From: Numida meleagris
Lineage: Eukaryota > Chordata > Aves > Galliformes > Numididae
Assembly: GCF_002078875.1 (NCBI RefSeq)
Contig: NC_034412.1
Location: 83,714,957-83,778,956 of the forward strand
Length of the DNA: 64,000 nucleotides
Reading direction: 5' to 3'
This document shows, piece by piece, positions 34,247 through 48,795 of the stretch. The notes under the pieces were generated by a model. The model did no database searches and had not been told where the DNA came from. It was given only the letters and a program-made list of their open reading frames with translations. Every line of letters starts with the position of its first letter. The first letter of the stretch is position 1. A program made the position numbers and the translations under genes.

Positions 34247-37200
34247 AAAAATCAGGTTAAAGTTTATCAAATTTAGCAGAAAGTCATGTTATCAAAGGAA
34301 GTCTGATTATCTCTGTTAGCCAATAGAAAATTTGTGTGGTTTCAATACTCTTATACTTCTTCCTACATCAGTGATCAAGTATGAACATTCTGGTTTCAAG
34401 AAAGAAGAATAAAAATACTCAGTAAGCTTCTATGTCAACCAGAAAATACCTGTTTGTTAAAAAAATGACTTTTCTGGGAATTACTTCCTAAGCTCTCAAG
34501 CTTTTGCTTCAAAAGATCCTTCAGGCAGAGAGCATGCAGAAGAATTACAGATCTCTGGATCTGGTCATGATGCAAAATAAAATACATAGTAAGCAATAAT
34601 AAAGTTAATCTCCAGATTTCTTGCCTTCAGGTACCTGCAGTTTGGCTGCTTCACAATTCTGCTAACTCTTAGGAAAACAAGGAAGTCTTCAACAATGATT
34701 TCCAAAGTTTGCTCTGGTTTGGGTAAGTATTTATCAGAGCAATTTGCATGAATTGGCAAAATGTATTTTTTATCTGCAACAAGTAAGAAGCAAGCAATCA
34801 TTTTAATGAGCAGACACGCCCAATGATACACAGATATTAATGTCAGTTCTTCTATATTTATTAAATAACTGTACATTTCCCCATATATAACTGCACCAAA
34901 GTGTGTGATTTGTCCCAGAATCAGAGCACGTCCTGAACATTATTTCAAGATTGCGAATAAACATGGGAAAACTGCAAGGCATTCGCACATTAACTTATAG
35001 CAGTTATAGTTTAAATAACCCCATTAATGTGTGATACTACAAAGTTTATTACAGAGAGCCATGATGAGTGTAACGAGTGAGCAAATGGGAGTATTGCAGA
35101 ATAAATAACACTCCTTTGCTTACAAACATCCCCATAAGTTACAATAATAAAGTGTATAAAGTGACAACCCATGAAGAAGCATGGTTCAGTTGGCTACACT
35201 AAACTTTCCATCCTAGGCAATAAAAGAAGCTAAAATAAATTTTTTATGTGTAAAGTTAATTTTTCATTATACCGACTAACACAAATGCAATCAAAATGTC
35301 AGCAAAGGTTTTGGTTTGATTTAGCCCATTACTTTAAAAGATGTTACTCATCTCAAAGGTGGTTTTTGACACTCTTAATGTGTTTTTGAAAAATGCTTTA
35401 TTGTCTCCAGCTCAGACATCTTGAAAGTTTCCACCTTTGTAAATCAAGAGGGGAGAAGGCGGGGGAAAGTGCAGTTTTATAGGTTTGCTTTATCATAGAA
35501 AGATTTAGAGTCAAATGTCATTGAAACCTGTTTTGATTGCTTGCAAAAACTCATTTTTACTGGTGAAGAGGACAACAATTTGCACTCGGGCCAATGCTTT
35601 CTTCTTTGTCCCATAGCTTTTCCAAATGACAAGTCCTACTCAAAGCAGTGAAATTCACCACTAGACTCAGCGAGCAGGATTTGGCCTGTAGCAAAAATAA
35701 GTTTCCACATTGCATTTAAATGCAGTGTATAAGCTCAGGATAAGCTTTATGACTCAAGTTTTATCTGTAATGGGCAGAAAACCTGGGCAGAGCCCTGTTA
35801 CTACACAGCAACTGGTGAGTTCTAGGAAGATGGTGTGTGAGCTTGTGCCTGTATGCAGTGTCTTGAGTCTGAGAGGGACTAAGCAAGAGAATAAGATGGT
35901 GAACAGTTAATCCTGTGCAATTTTTGTTTCAGACTAATCACTCTAGTACTTTCTGTTGTGCAAGAAATCTCTGGATTCACATGCTGGAAGTTGGAATTTT
36001 TATTTCATTGAAAAAAAAAAAGGAATTTAAGAAAAGCATTGCTTAATCTAAAATGAAATTTAAAGTGAAATTTGTCATCTTTTTTCTGATGAAATAATGC
36101 TTTCTAAGGAAAAATAAATGGGGGTTACAAGTATGAGAATGAACTAATTACATTTTTTTATTTATGCTTTGTTTCAGTAAGGTCTCTTTAGCCTTGGCTC
36201 ACTTACAGAAGACACAGAACTCTGCTGCAGTTCTTGTATCATTTCAGCATTGTGTCATGTTATGTCACATAGAGAGTTGCAAGGGAGGGACTAGAAAAGC
36301 ATTAATTGACATCTCTTCAACCTCAGCTGTTGTGTAGACCTGTAATTCTCTGCAGCTTTCTAACAGGAACCAACACTGGACCAATTAAAAGTACAAGCAT
36401 AATAGGTGGAATTGTGGTTTATGCAGCACACTGGTGTGAGAATAAGGCAGTTGGGTATGGAGCTACACATATCTGAGATTTTAAGCTATGTCAGATTCCT
36501 TGCCTCGCTTCTGGGAGGAAACCCTTCCTTATTTCTTAATTTGCTGAGGAAGATAAAGTAAAAAAAGCAAACTGAACTAACAAAGCAAGCATTGATACTA
36601 CAACTTTTCAACTATACATTGGTTAAATACTGGTCAGTATAAGAGACACTGATAAATTACTCATTCTTCTAACACTGACATTTCTTTCCTTCCATAGATT
36701 AGGGAACAATTAGTATCACCGTACAATTAGAATGGGATTCATCTCATCTGATTTCAATCATCTAAATGTTAGGCATGAGTCCATGTTGTTGTTTAGGGCC
36801 CCTCCATGGTCAGCAGACAGAAACAAGCACCTTTAGAGAGACATTCATCCCATCTGACACAGAAATTTCCAAACTACCTTGGAATAAATGTTTGATTTTG
36901 AGATTATAGTCACATAAGATGAATTCCACCCTAAGTAACTTTCTGGAAACCAGGGAGCCCTAAGTTTCTGAAGCTTTCTCCAGTTGCTTGATACATGTGG
37001 TGTCGCAGGTAACAGAACAGCATGAAAATATATTATCAGTTCCCCCCCTATGCCCTGGATTTGACTGAAAATAATGTTATCCTGCATAAGCATAGCATAC
37101 TCTCATCGTGATGCATGGGAATTTGTGGTGTCAGTACATAACTCAGTGAGAGCTCTGAGAATGTGCTCCATAAAGTTCAAGACCTCTAATCTCTTGACTG

Positions 37201-39544
37201 GTACATGGTGCCTGGTGAGTAACAGCCTTACAGCTGGAATGGTCTTTCTACAGCTTAGCAAGAGGTGAGGTTTGATTGATAATAGATGGGGTGCTCACTT
37301 CCCTTTGAAACTGTTATAAATCAGTCAGATAGCTGCAAACTAAAAAAAAGAAAGTCAGGATTAGCAGAGGATTTTTCAAAGACATTCAGAGGTTGGAGGT
37401 ATTGTACTGCTGAAAATCAGAGGAAGAACTGGGCACTGGACTGTTTGCCAGCCTCCAAGAATTAAAAACTGGTCAGTCCTAGGTCCATAAGGAGAAAAGT
37501 ACACAGGTACAAATGGATAGCCCAAGCCTTCTGCAATATCTAGGTCCTGCTGGAAAGTTTCAGGACTATCCACCTGCTCAGGGCCTGAACAGGAAAGGAA
37601 GAACTTGGGAATTTCACCTTCATGATTACAAAGATCAAGTCTGCCTGCAGTTCTCCATAGGTAAGAATATGACTCTGCAAGTTATGGAAGGAAATGATCT
37701 CTTTTAATGAAAAAACGCTGTTAGTGAGATTTCAACTTAACTACCTGATCTAACTGATCCAAGAAAATCACTAAGGATTATGAGGAGTCTCTTTTTAAAT
37801 TAAAGATAGGGAAGACCACAAATAAAGCCTTGACAGGAAGAAGCAACTAGAAAAGAGCTGGTAGCAGTGTCTATTATTAATGTTTTCCAGCCGATGCCCT
37901 GAAGACATTCCTCTTTCTTCTGCTTACTCTCTGCCAAGCTTCAGCTGTTCAAGCTGAAATTTGACATGGCACACATCACCCAAAGGGGGTCACAAAGCTC
38001 ATCTAGGGAAGAAAAGCGACATGCTTTTACATCTATAACCACTGCTAGCTGTTGTGTAACCCTGGTGGTGACAAAACTAGTGACTTTCTGCTTATTATCC
38101 ATGCCCAGTAATCTTTCATTTCTTCCACAGAAGGACCCCAACTTCATAAGCAGGACTGATCCCATCTGTGCTGTCCAATAACCAGAAAGCTAAACTGTTT
38201 GCCTGTAGATCTTCAGAAAGATTTACTTTCTTAGGAAATTAGTTATTGCCCATATTTTTTAAAGAAAATTTGATTAATCTGCTTAATTTGGGGGTGTGGA
38301 AGATATGTGGGATGATGACAATTCATTGAAAAGCTTCATAAGGAAACCACAGGGTGCTAAACTCAAACCATGCTAGTGGACATCAACAGTTCTCCTATGG
38401 TGTAACATGACAACAGCTCATTAGGAGAGTAAATACCTTAAACAGGCTCAGGGAGTGAGTTTCATCTCATTTAAATGTAAATATCTACAATGCAGATGCC
38501 AGTAACTGAACAAGTCACCTAGGACTCAATTTATGTTGTGTGGCACTTTCAAATAGTGATTCATCTGACCTATTTTACCTGCCTAAGAGGAATTGCACTG
38601 TTATGTAAAAGTTCCAGTAAGATGGCTGTAAAGGGACTTAGATCTGGACCACTGCATAGTAGACATTGACACTGAATTGGATGAATTTCACAGTTTGCTT
38701 TTGTACTGTGCATAGACCTCTGATGAGTGTAATGCCAATGGGAATGTAGCAGGAAGAACTGGCACTCCAGAATTCATGAGTTTGCAAAGACAGTGCTGCA
38801 GAAATAAATTCACTCCTACCCAGTGTAGGGTAAGTACAATGTGGAGCAAGCAGCAAAGTGAGTAGAATTCAGGGTTTCCATCATGAGATGAATACATATA
38901 TTAAAGCTAGAAGTAGAAAACTTAACTAACAAATTAATTGTGGAGTTAATTGTTTTCTTACTGACTTGTACAAAATGTGAATGATGTCACATATGTGTAC
39001 ATTATATGATCTAAAAAATTGCAATTTATTCTTTTCCTAGATGATATTCTTGAAGTATATCAAGGGCAAATGTTAGGGTTCAGAAAAACAAAATTAAAAT
39101 GGAAGGAATTTTACATGTGATGAGTTATATATAAAATAAAAGCATGTATGATAATTGAAATGGTTCTTTAGAAGAGTTCCCAAAACCAAGAAATGCTGTC
39201 ACCTGAAGAGTCACGTATGCCCTGCAGTCACACAATATTTGATACATTAAAGAGTTTTGGTACAGTGTTCAGTGCACCAGAACATTATCCTTTATTAAGA
39301 TGATGGTTAGAAAGTTCGTACTATCCTTTTCTATCTTTGTCTCATTAATTTTATCTTTAAGACTTCTCTTTTATTCTCCCTGTAGACATAGTATTATGTT
39401 TTATATCTTAAACTTTTAGGAAATTGAAATTGAAATCAGTTCAAGAGAATTAAATTTAGACTGCTCGGTTTTGAATGACTGTAAGATTCATTACTGAAGA
39501 AATTTTTGGAAATGTTTGATATTATTAAGCAGTAACTTAAGGAC
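34247..39544. other. Non-coding sequence, no gene seen
   Basis: About 5.3 kb of AT-rich unique sequence with no recognised transposon. An A-run lies near 36009-36020. Short frames on both strands (for example 34565-34876 minus, 103 codons) have no domain. Parts near 35300-35700 could be conserved non-coding DNA, but I cannot show it. Confidence 0.5.
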
Positions 39545-39665
39545 AGCCATGTAGTGAAGCACAGAACTAGGCATCAGGAGATTTGGATTCACTGCTCTGC
39601 TGCAGGTTTTCTTTGCAAGCTGATGTAAAACTCTATGTTCTCATCTCTATAACGGGAATACTTAA
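39545..39665 (+). mobile_element. MIR-like SINE relic
   Basis: 'actaggcatcaggagatttg' and 'gattcactgctctgctgca' correspond to the MIR core 'gactcaggagacctgggttc' and 'ctggctctgccac'. Then 'tctcatctctataacggga' matches 'cctcatctgtaaaatggg'. The spacing fits a sense-orientation MIR with small deletions. Confidence 0.55.
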
Positions 39666-42600
39666 TTCTTCCTCTATCTGCATTTTCTAGATGTCCTGCA
39701 AGCTGTTCTTCAGAGGTACATTTGTTCCTCATCTGTAAACACTCCATAAGAGTATAACTTTTCAATATACTCTTTTTCCAGGCAGGGATGATTTTATTAT
39801 ACATTTGAAAGAGTACTGTGTAGCACTGAGATATGAATCTGCCTGCAGCTCCTTCTCCTACAGAAATACAAGTGTTAATAATAATTAATGATACTAGCAA
39901 CTTTTAATTGTGCTGCACTTGTAAGATCCTTCCTACTGCTTTGCTCTGGGTTGGGGAACTCCCCATTGTCTACTTTAGCTACGGTAAATGCCACAGTTGC
40001 ACAATATCATTATTGTTCTAGTTGTTAGCAATTTATTCAAAGAACATCTTATGAGTGCAAATAAAGCAAGCAGGTGTCTGCACTGAGGAGTTTATAAACT
40101 ACATTAGAGATTGCACAGCAAGACATGAACAACAGAGAGGGAACATTGGAATTCAGTGCCTTTCACAGAGATACAAAGCACCAGGCTTTTCTGTTCCTTG
40201 TTCTTTTCTTCCTGTTTATTTTCTTGTTGCTGTCATGGAGTCTAAATCTTGGTGTGTGGGTGTGCAACTTTTGCGTTCTCCAAATACTAGGCCAAATACA
40301 CTCAGCTGAAGTTTAGACTTAAGATACATCAAAAGTCTTGGAGGAGATGAATAGTGCAAGAAACAGAGTTGTCTTTGCAAAACCTTTAATAAAATGCCCT
40401 GTCCTGAGGCAGAATCATTCCCCTGGGAAGGATAGGGATCATCACTTGAAAAAACAAAAGAGCAGATAATTTAGGTCCTCATATAAAGACCACTGGTATT
40501 AGTAGATTCCTACTGAGCTGTGGACCGCATCTCCTTACTGGCCTATGCAACCAGGAAAACCATCCCCCCTTTTCTCTTTGTAGCTTGTTATCATCTCTTG
40601 TTGGATCTTGCCTTAGCTGAAACTGTGCTTTCCACATGCAAATTTACAGGAAGAAGTAAAGGCATGTGAAGAGGTCTTGACCTCCCCTGCTCTAACACCA
40701 GATGGTGCACCATGTCCTACTGCATCACAAAATGGAGCTACAGTTGTTCTGAGACACCCATCTGTCACAGTAGACACCTGCTGGGAGCAATGAGGATCAC
40801 TCCTGACCGAGACTTTGATGTGTTCCTGTCTATCCATCTACTTGCATACACTAAATAAAACAAAGAAATGCTGAGAAGATACTGGAAAATGAGAGAGCAC
40901 ATAAGGCCATGGGGTAGAGACCAAGCCCACCACATTTTATAGAAAAGTTATGGAGCCTGCACAGGAGTTGGAGACAGAGGAGGGAGAAGTTGCTGTAAGC
41001 TATTTTCATTACAAGATTGCACACTAAAAAAGAAAATGCAACCCCAGAGCTTGGTGTTAACTTAGTTATCTGACAGACAACTCAATTTGAAGAAGAATTA
41101 CAGTTTAGAAAGCAAAGAGAAGAATCTGTCACGAGGGCTAATAGCAGTCAGTGTTTCTTCAAGGGTAGAAAATGTTAGAGGCTGAACTACTGCCAAAATC
41201 CATGGCAAAGCCAAATCCAGTGGGGAGGTTCCTCTGTGCTTCATCAATAACTTTGGATCAGGTCTTTCATTTCCCCTTTGTGAGCTAGTGGAACAAAAAA
41301 TGAGTCACCCCTGCAGAAGGCAGCTTGGCCCTCATGCCAGGCGGTCTGATGACAGCGTATTGCTGTGTAGGGCATGTTATACCTCTGCACTTTTCTTATC
41401 AAAATGTCAATACTTTCTCATTGCCTTTGAGTGTTCCTAGGAAAGTATATACAGGCTGCAGGAAATGAAAGTCATGAGATCCGAAGGGCTGAGATAGGTG
41501 CTCCCAGGAAAAGGCCTGAGGTAGAGACAGGAACTTGAGCAGAAGGACAAATGAACTGTTAGTTACTTACTTTTCAAAGGCTGCAGTTGCAATTTTGAAA
41601 GGCAGAAATAGTAGTTCAGTGCCTGGTTCCCTGCGAGTTTTATGAAATCTCTTGAAATCAGGAGAACTAACTAATAAGCCTTCTGTCAACACAAAAAATT
41701 TCCCTTCTGCCTTCCTGTACTCTGGCTTTCTGGATGGGCTTCATTTTGTGAGGTCCACTATCACTACTTTGGGAAAAATTGCAGATTACCTACGCACATT
41801 TCCTTTTTTTTGTGGGTGAATAGCATTGCTATCACTTAGGAAAAGAAGCAGATCTGCAGCGTAATGCTGCCAGTTCTTGGTCTGTGACAATTTTGCTATG
41901 ACTTCATCAGCTCTGGATTTCACCCCCATCCTCCTGCTTCAGCTCAGCTTTGCTCCCATTTTGCATAGGTCACATTGGGCATTTTGAATTCATAATACCG
42001 AAGCAGTAGAAGGAAGCACTAAAGCTCAGTGTTTGGGTTTTTCCTCTCTCTAACTCGCTCTGTCACCACTGTGGCTCTGAGCTGCACCAGACCTGGTCCC
42101 TGTGGTTCTACTGTTGCAGTGGGTGTAAGGCAGTGCTGGCAGTACAGTACCATGCCCCTAACTCTTGTTGCATATTTCTATAACATTATTAACTATAAAA
42201 ATAAAATAAAAATTCAGTGCTTCGTTTTAAAATTTCATTGCTTGATTCAATGTCAGTGGTAGCTGACCTCCCACCACAGATCTATGGATGAAGCTTCCTG
42301 AGGTGTCCCCACAGGGGCTGTTCCTTGGCACAGCTGGGCTGTGCAGAAAGGCAATGCAACCTCAGGCTCTGATGCCTTCTCCGAGGAAACTGTGAGCTGC
42401 TTTTCTGAGAGAAAAGTGGAGACCGCATTGTACTACACTGCCTGGAAACGCAGCCTGAATTTCAGGCAAAAGTGCATTGCACCAGATAAGTTGATTGTTT
42501 ACATAAAATGCACTTTTTAAAGTAACTAGAAAAAAAAAATGTAAGGTGTGCAACAGCAAAAGACAGTGCTAGCAGCAATAATAAGCTGGTTACTAATGGG

Positions 42601-44779
42601 CTGGGACCTAGGCATAGCTTCAAGGTAAATTTGTATTCACATAGATGCACCCAGAAAGATTTTATATGAGAAAGCCAGTGAAAAGAAAAACCCGAAGTGA
42701 TCACAGACACTTACACGCTATTCTGCCATATCCGAATTTTATGTGCATGTTTGGTGGCTGATCATTTGGATAGAGACAAATTTGTTTTATTTCTTTCCCT
42801 GCAGCTTGTTCATTAAAATTCTGTTTTACTCTAGCAGGCAGCATTGTGCTGCATCCTGACATCCACGCAGAGGGAAACTGCCACAACAGACACATGCCAG
42901 CCGTCTGTACCAATCCAGCAAACTATTGCTTCCCTGCTTGGAAATATAGTATTTACCCTGTTCCTGGGGACATAACACATTCTGCAGCAAGACAATGGAA
43001 CGCAGCTTATTCATACATAGTTAAAGTACACATGTGGTAAACACAACAGCCTGATTTCCCTCTGCATTGCCTCAGTTTTGCACAGATGCGTACCAAAATG
43101 ATTTCTACCGATCTGTTTTTCTGGCAGCCGTAACATCAAGCTCCCATTCTGCCAACCTCCCACATAGTTCCCAAGTCCCAGAAAGGTGGCTAGCTCCATG
43201 CTTGTTCCCATAGGGCCTGGGCAATGCATGTCTTCCAGAGAGCCACGTGCTGGCAAAGGGCATGTCCCTGTGAATTCCAGGGCATGTATCGCTGCCTTAT
43301 CTCTTCGATTAGCTGCAGAAATTCCCCTGCTGCGTTAAAATGCTGGCTCTGTGCCAGAATTCCTAGATGCCTAAAATTAAACTCTGACACCCTATCTAAA
43401 CAAGGGTTTAGGTACCCAGAGTGGACTTTAGATGGAATTCTGGCACCCGAGTGCCAACCGATCACAAAACCGTTGAAAAATGTTGTTGTTCAACTATTTT
43501 CCATCCCTAGAGATACAGAACACCTGGGGATGCTTTACTTTCTTACTAGAAATTCTCCAGGTGTCTGAAGCTGTTTGCATACCCTATCCAGAACTGGCCT
43601 AGAGTTGGTATAAGTGGATGTGCCAGCACCTAACTCAAGCAGCAACCCTAATTCTCAGCAACCCTCACTTTGCAACTAAACACTTGTAAAACAGTGAATT
43701 TTCAGCAGTTTCTGTGTATTGCAGCACAGATTTGCTGGTGTTCAGCACTTCTGCAGTGGAAGCCTTAAACTCTGATATCTTATTCTGATTCCTTTTTCCT
43801 TATCTACACTTGGTTTCATTTGCATTGTAGAGGCATCAGTGCAAGAGTTTAAATAGCAAAAGTATCTGCTTTTAGAAAATACTCAGCATCTATTGAATTC
43901 CAGCATCCTTCAGGCCATAATGTTAGGCTATGTTACATTTGAGATGCAAAGGGGGAATATTCACAGAAACCCTCTCTGCAGCAAGTTATGCCTGGTTGGC
44001 TTTCACATTGACTCAGTGTTTGCTCATTCAGCATTAGAGAGCCCATTATTTGGGCCCAGGCTCTAATAGGTAAGGGATCAGAACAGGAGGAGATTTTGCG
44101 TCAGTGTGTGGGCTGTGAACGCAACGAGGTGATTAAATAGACACTGGCAGCAGAAGATAAAGTTAGCAATTATGAGGCCATTTCCAGGAACAGCCTGCTC
44201 AGAATAAAATTATTTTGCTCAAAATCAGCAGGTAAAAGTAAAAAAAGGCTTTCAGAGAGGTCTGCTGCTGTCACAAGATTGGGTTTTCTTTCCCTTTCCT
44301 TTAGAGTTGTCAGCTGAATGGTAGCACAGATTCCCTTTGTACATATCTCAGTGATTATATTTAATATCGTTGCCTCTCTTTTCAGCGCTAGTAGAGCTCA
44401 TGCAGAAGTTGGGCTGGACAGTGATACTGCCTGCTCACAATGCCAAGGCAGCAGGAATAGGGAACTATAAATGTTCTTACACCTCTTCCTGATGCAATGA
44501 GCATAGCACAAAGGGGCAACTACCTACCAAGTTGATTAATACTGCCCTCCACCATACTTAGGATGAGGCAACTGAAACCTCACCAGATAATCTGGCTGGT
44601 GCCAGCTGTAATGGGAAATGTTGAGGAAATGGGTAAAGATCACAGATTGGGATGCCAGATCCTTAAGAGATGACAACTGTTTTCAGTCATTCTTGACATG
44701 ACTGGCTTAACAATACTTTTCTCACAAGCAAAGATCAAGTTCTGTAAACCATGCACATACGCCTTCCACTCCTCTGCCT

Positions 44780-44960
44780 TTTGCTTTGTTTAGGAAATAC
44801 GCATACATCATTTTCATATTGCACAAGCTGGCTAATATCGATCAACATGAGCTATTGAATATGCATTTATACCTGCTGAGAGCACTTCAGGTGCAGGGAA
44901 AATTATGTTATGAGCCATAAATGCATGAATTTCCATTGTAAGACGACTGATGTGACAGCT
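44780..44960. promoter_or_regulatory. Candidate conserved enhancer-like block
   Basis: Repeat-free DNA with tightly packed words: 'aatatcgatcaa' (44834-44845; Onecut/Cux-like), 'atgcatttat' (44861-44870; POU/Hox-like), 'caggtg' (44888-44893; E-box) and 'cataaatgcatgaat' (44916-44930; Hox/POU-like). Such density is typical of developmental enhancers in gene deserts, but this is motif reading only. Confidence 0.28.
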
Positions 44961-45678
44961 CACCCTCCTGTAAAGACTGTTACCTGTACAAGAACCTTGA
45001 TCTCCTTACACATTTCCACTGAGATTGAAACAACAGATATTTTGGAAGCTTTCTGAATCACCTGACTATATAAGATTTTCTTACCAAAACAAAATACTTG
45101 AGGGATATCTGTGTTCTGTTAAGAATTTCACATTTTTGGCTGCTGTCTCATAAAAGTAGATACATCACAAAATATCCTTAAATGCTTCTCTCTGCTACCA
45201 GATCCATCCCTCAGAATAGATTCTTTCAACCAGGAGACTACCAAATAACATGCATATCCGCTGAAGTGGTCTCAGCTAAATATAACACTAAGGTGTGAGC
45301 AGGCAAAATTACACATATGTTCTCTTGTGCTTTTTGTGTAACCAGGGCCACAAGATTTTGTCAGTGCCTCCCCCATCCCTCCTGCCAGGCTGTACTTCAG
45401 GGTCCAGCCTCAGTTCTGTTCTATCACTGCAAGTAACACAAGTAGCACAATTTCTATTGAAGTCTCCATATAGACAGATACACCACAAAACTCAGAGCCT
45501 CATCACTGCAGTTAAAGCTTGAGACATAAAACCTGGACAGTGGACCTTCACAGTGAAGGCACTGACAAACAAGGCTGCAGGTATGTGGAATATAAAATGA
45601 CCAAGGCATTTAGGTTTTACTCACTGTTAAAAAGACAGCACAAATAAAATATATCCTGTGCACAAGTATTTTGCTTCT

Positions 45679-45705
45679 GTGTTTGTTTGTTTGTCTGTTT
45701 GTTTA
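45679..45705. repeat. (GTTT)n microsatellite
   Basis: About six GTTT-type units with one C substitution. Confidence 0.9.
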
Positions 45706-47419
45706 GGGAAAAAAAATGCTTTAAAATCCATGCTGTGGGAGATGGAAGAATGTAAAGTCATTGACACCAACTCATGAATAAAATTTGTGGACACCTGTAA
45801 TATCTGTGTATGCTTCTATTTCATTAGTAGACTTGCCACAGTGTGTAGGCATCCGTGTCATGACATAATTGCAGCATAATAGCTCAAAGATTCACAAGAA
45901 CAGTCCAGTGTGTGGTTAGAAGACCCATGTTCTCCAAGAGAGTTTTTTTATATGGAAGCAAGATATTTTCCAGTTATGCCAAATAAACAATGCAGTAAGT
46001 TAGAATGCTGAATTTTGTCCTGTGTGAACAAGTTCAAAGATGTTTCATACAGGCTTATTCTTATTCTGACAAAATATACAAAAGAACAAATGGTTCAATC
46101 TTTTCTACTAAGTACAGCTTGAGGCATATAATTAGCAATCTAGAGAGGATGATTGCAAGTGAACTGGCATGAAAAGTTACACTGTTATCACAGATGAAGT
46201 TGTAATATTTCATTATCATTTCACGATGCGTGAATTAATTGATATTTATTCACAGAGATGCACTGGAAATAGTGGTGCCTCTTATGATAATTATACATAT
46301 TTTTCAATCTGGAGGACAAAAAAAATCTGCCTTAAATACTGTGAGTTATGAGACAGACTTTCAAAGAACGGCATAACTACGTCCATCTACAGAAAAAACA
46401 GCAGCTATGTGCCTCTCTTTCGTACATTCACGATTCCGGTAGCTATGCATAAGTACACATGCACAGTGTTTATGTCACATAATAATGTATCTGGGAATGT
46501 GAAAATACATCTCAGGAAGAAAAAAAAAGTGTTTGCCCTACCCCCTATTGAAATACAATCTCCCCTCAAGTAAAATTACAAGAGTTATTTTAGAGTTTTA
46601 TAGACTCTAAACAGAATGAAAAAAAACATACCAGTTTGTGTGGGTTTCTCCCTAAGGTTAATGTTGCTGGATTCGATGGGTATAGAATCAGTCCTGGGGT
46701 TTACAGCTGTATTTTCCTAATTGCTAGAAGCAAATAGCATGTTGAGCAAAGCTGTGAGCCTCAGAGTTCTTCTCAACTGCTTTGTTAACCCTAACCAGAT
46801 GGACAAGCTCTGCAGACAGGAGCATTTAGAGTTTTAGGAAATATCCGAGAATATTTTGCCCTGTTTACAGTTAATACGTATTTTCATGATGAAAAGAGAC
46901 AGAATTTGTGTTGTGCTTTCTTTGCCTCCTGAAACTAGAAGGAACAAGAAGAAACTCCTCCTATGTTGTGAAATTCGATCTCTCTTTTAGGAGTGAAGTG
47001 TGATTGGAAGGACAGGCACCAAAATTAGGAGACCTTAGAGATGATTCTGGTCTGGTCACCAGAATGAGAGGGAACAAAGGGTCTGAGGAGAGGAATATAA
47101 AATAGAGAATGAGGATTTCATTACTACTGGAGGTGAAAAGAATGGATGGCACTGAATATCCTGGATGCAAATAAAAATCAGAAGATTGTTCTCCCCAAGA
47201 AGATAGCCAGAAGGAACTAAATAGTCTTATAAATATTGAAGTACTGCTGAGTTTCAAGTGGAAACTGGAGAGGCTCTCTCTGAAGATTCACATGATCGAA
47301 TGGAACAGGGAACTTTGTGACAGAAGAACAGAACCCTGAAGCTTTCAGGGTCACCTGAAAGATGCTGAAGCCTTTTCCAAGAAGGCTCCTTCATACAGTC
47401 GAAACTACTATGCTGAAAG

Positions 47420-47600
47420 CAATGGAAAAAACAGCTTGTAAATGAGACCAGGCAATAAGAAACTATGCTGCTTTCTTTGAGCCAAGTCTCATGACATCAT
47501 TCTGGGAAATCTTTCTGAGGCTGGAAGGAAAAGTTCCACTGCTGATACTGCACATTAGTGCAAATGACACTTCTGTATGTGATAACATATGGACAATTTG
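47420..47600 (+). mobile_element. Possible CR1 ORF1 esterase-domain relic
   Basis: One frame reads 'KVPLLILHISANDTS', close to the CR1 ORF1 esterase (SGNH-type) motif of the form PLL-hydrophobic-H-hydrophobic-GTNDT. It is preceded by nucleotides resembling the codons of the family's 'CLPGA' block. In the normal protein this part is an esterase-like domain. Here the motif's G is S, and stops follow soon after. No continuous frame survives. I infer a decayed CR1 5' part; the limits are guesses. Confidence 0.4.
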
Positions 47601-48795
47601 GAGGGCACTGGCAGTGAAGCAATTCACAATGATGTCCTGTCCTTGAAGACTCTCAGATTAAACAACTGCATAGGCATATGATGTCAGATATAAAACAACA
47701 ATGCTGCAGTGCAAGAAGCAAGAAGAACTGCAGTGTCCATTACAGTATGGAAAAAAATTTCCACTGGGGAAGAGGCTGGACAAAGGCATTAAATCAACAA
47801 AACGTTAAGGTATCAGAGAGGACAAGTACAGAGAAAAAATATTTGTTTAAGGCCAAATTAAAACAACAAAATAAAAATTAATCAAGACATCAAGTAATAA
47901 CTGAGTAATAACCAGGAAGAATTTGAATAGCTTGTTTAGGAGCATATACTGGATTTAGTCACACGTATTAAAATCCTGCAAGATTCAAATGATTGATATG
48001 TTAAAATTGCAAGTTCTGTTTTGTGTGGGATGTTGTGGGAGAAGGGAAGGCATATTATCATGACCTCTCTCAGAGTTACTGATAAGGGTAAATGATCTCG
48101 AATATCTGTAGAACAAATTTGAAAAAACATTAAATGGGGTAATAGTTTGTGTCTGACATAGATCACTAAATCACACTATGGAACAGCAGAAGGGGATCTT
48201 TAAGATTCATCCCATAATGCACATGTGACAAAAAGGCATGCTGTGATGGGGAAATTCTGTTTCACTCAGATGTGATAAATTGCCAACTTTGACATTGCTG
48301 ATGTATCCTTCTAAAATTTCTGAGGATGAACATTGCTGAAATCCAAAAAGCAAGATAAAAATACAGCGATTATAAATTTAATTGCTGGCCATCCTGAGAG
48401 CCAAATGGCTGCGACTTTGTTGCATTTGCCCTCTGCAAAGAGAACAAACTCCATCTGTTATGTATGTACTTGATATCTTAAAAGACCAATTTGCTATATG
48501 GTAAATATGAGCTGGATCAGTTTTATTTCATCATAGCCTTCAAGAACCTATTTGAGGTAGAAAATGTTGAATATAAAGGGCCAATCCATCCATCAGAGAA
48601 AGCGTCGTGAAGCCCTTTAGCTGACAGCTAGAATGATTCAGACTAGAAAAAATGCCCTGCTCCTTAATTTCTTGTCTCCTCCTTGGTTTGTGCTGTCATT
48701 AGGTTTAAGTGCAGCTTTGTGTGTCAGAGCAGAGGCATGAATCTGTTTGTTTGTAGGCAGGTGATACTTTGTATGGATATTGACCACAGAGCCTT
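47601..48795. other. Non-coding sequence, no gene seen
   Basis: AT-rich. It could include further decayed CR1 ORF1 sequence near 47600-47880, but I cannot recognise it with confidence. Confidence 0.45.

Larger units (their letters stand above)
39666..47419. other. Non-coding sequence, no gene seen
   Basis: About 7.7 kb without a recognised gene or transposon. It includes a GTTT microsatellite (45679-45705) and a candidate conserved block (44780-44960). Frames such as 43224-43568 plus (114 codons) overlap equally open frames on the other strand and show no family motif. Confidence 0.5.

Noticed and set aside
43340..43620. Possible ancient repeat with 'tgcctaaa' and 'ggtttaggtaccc' words
   Set aside because: Could not be tied to a named family from memory, so not annotated.
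44570..44600. 'gatgaggcaactgaaac' resembling the antisense MIR core
   Set aside because: Isolated short match without the other MIR landmarks in order.
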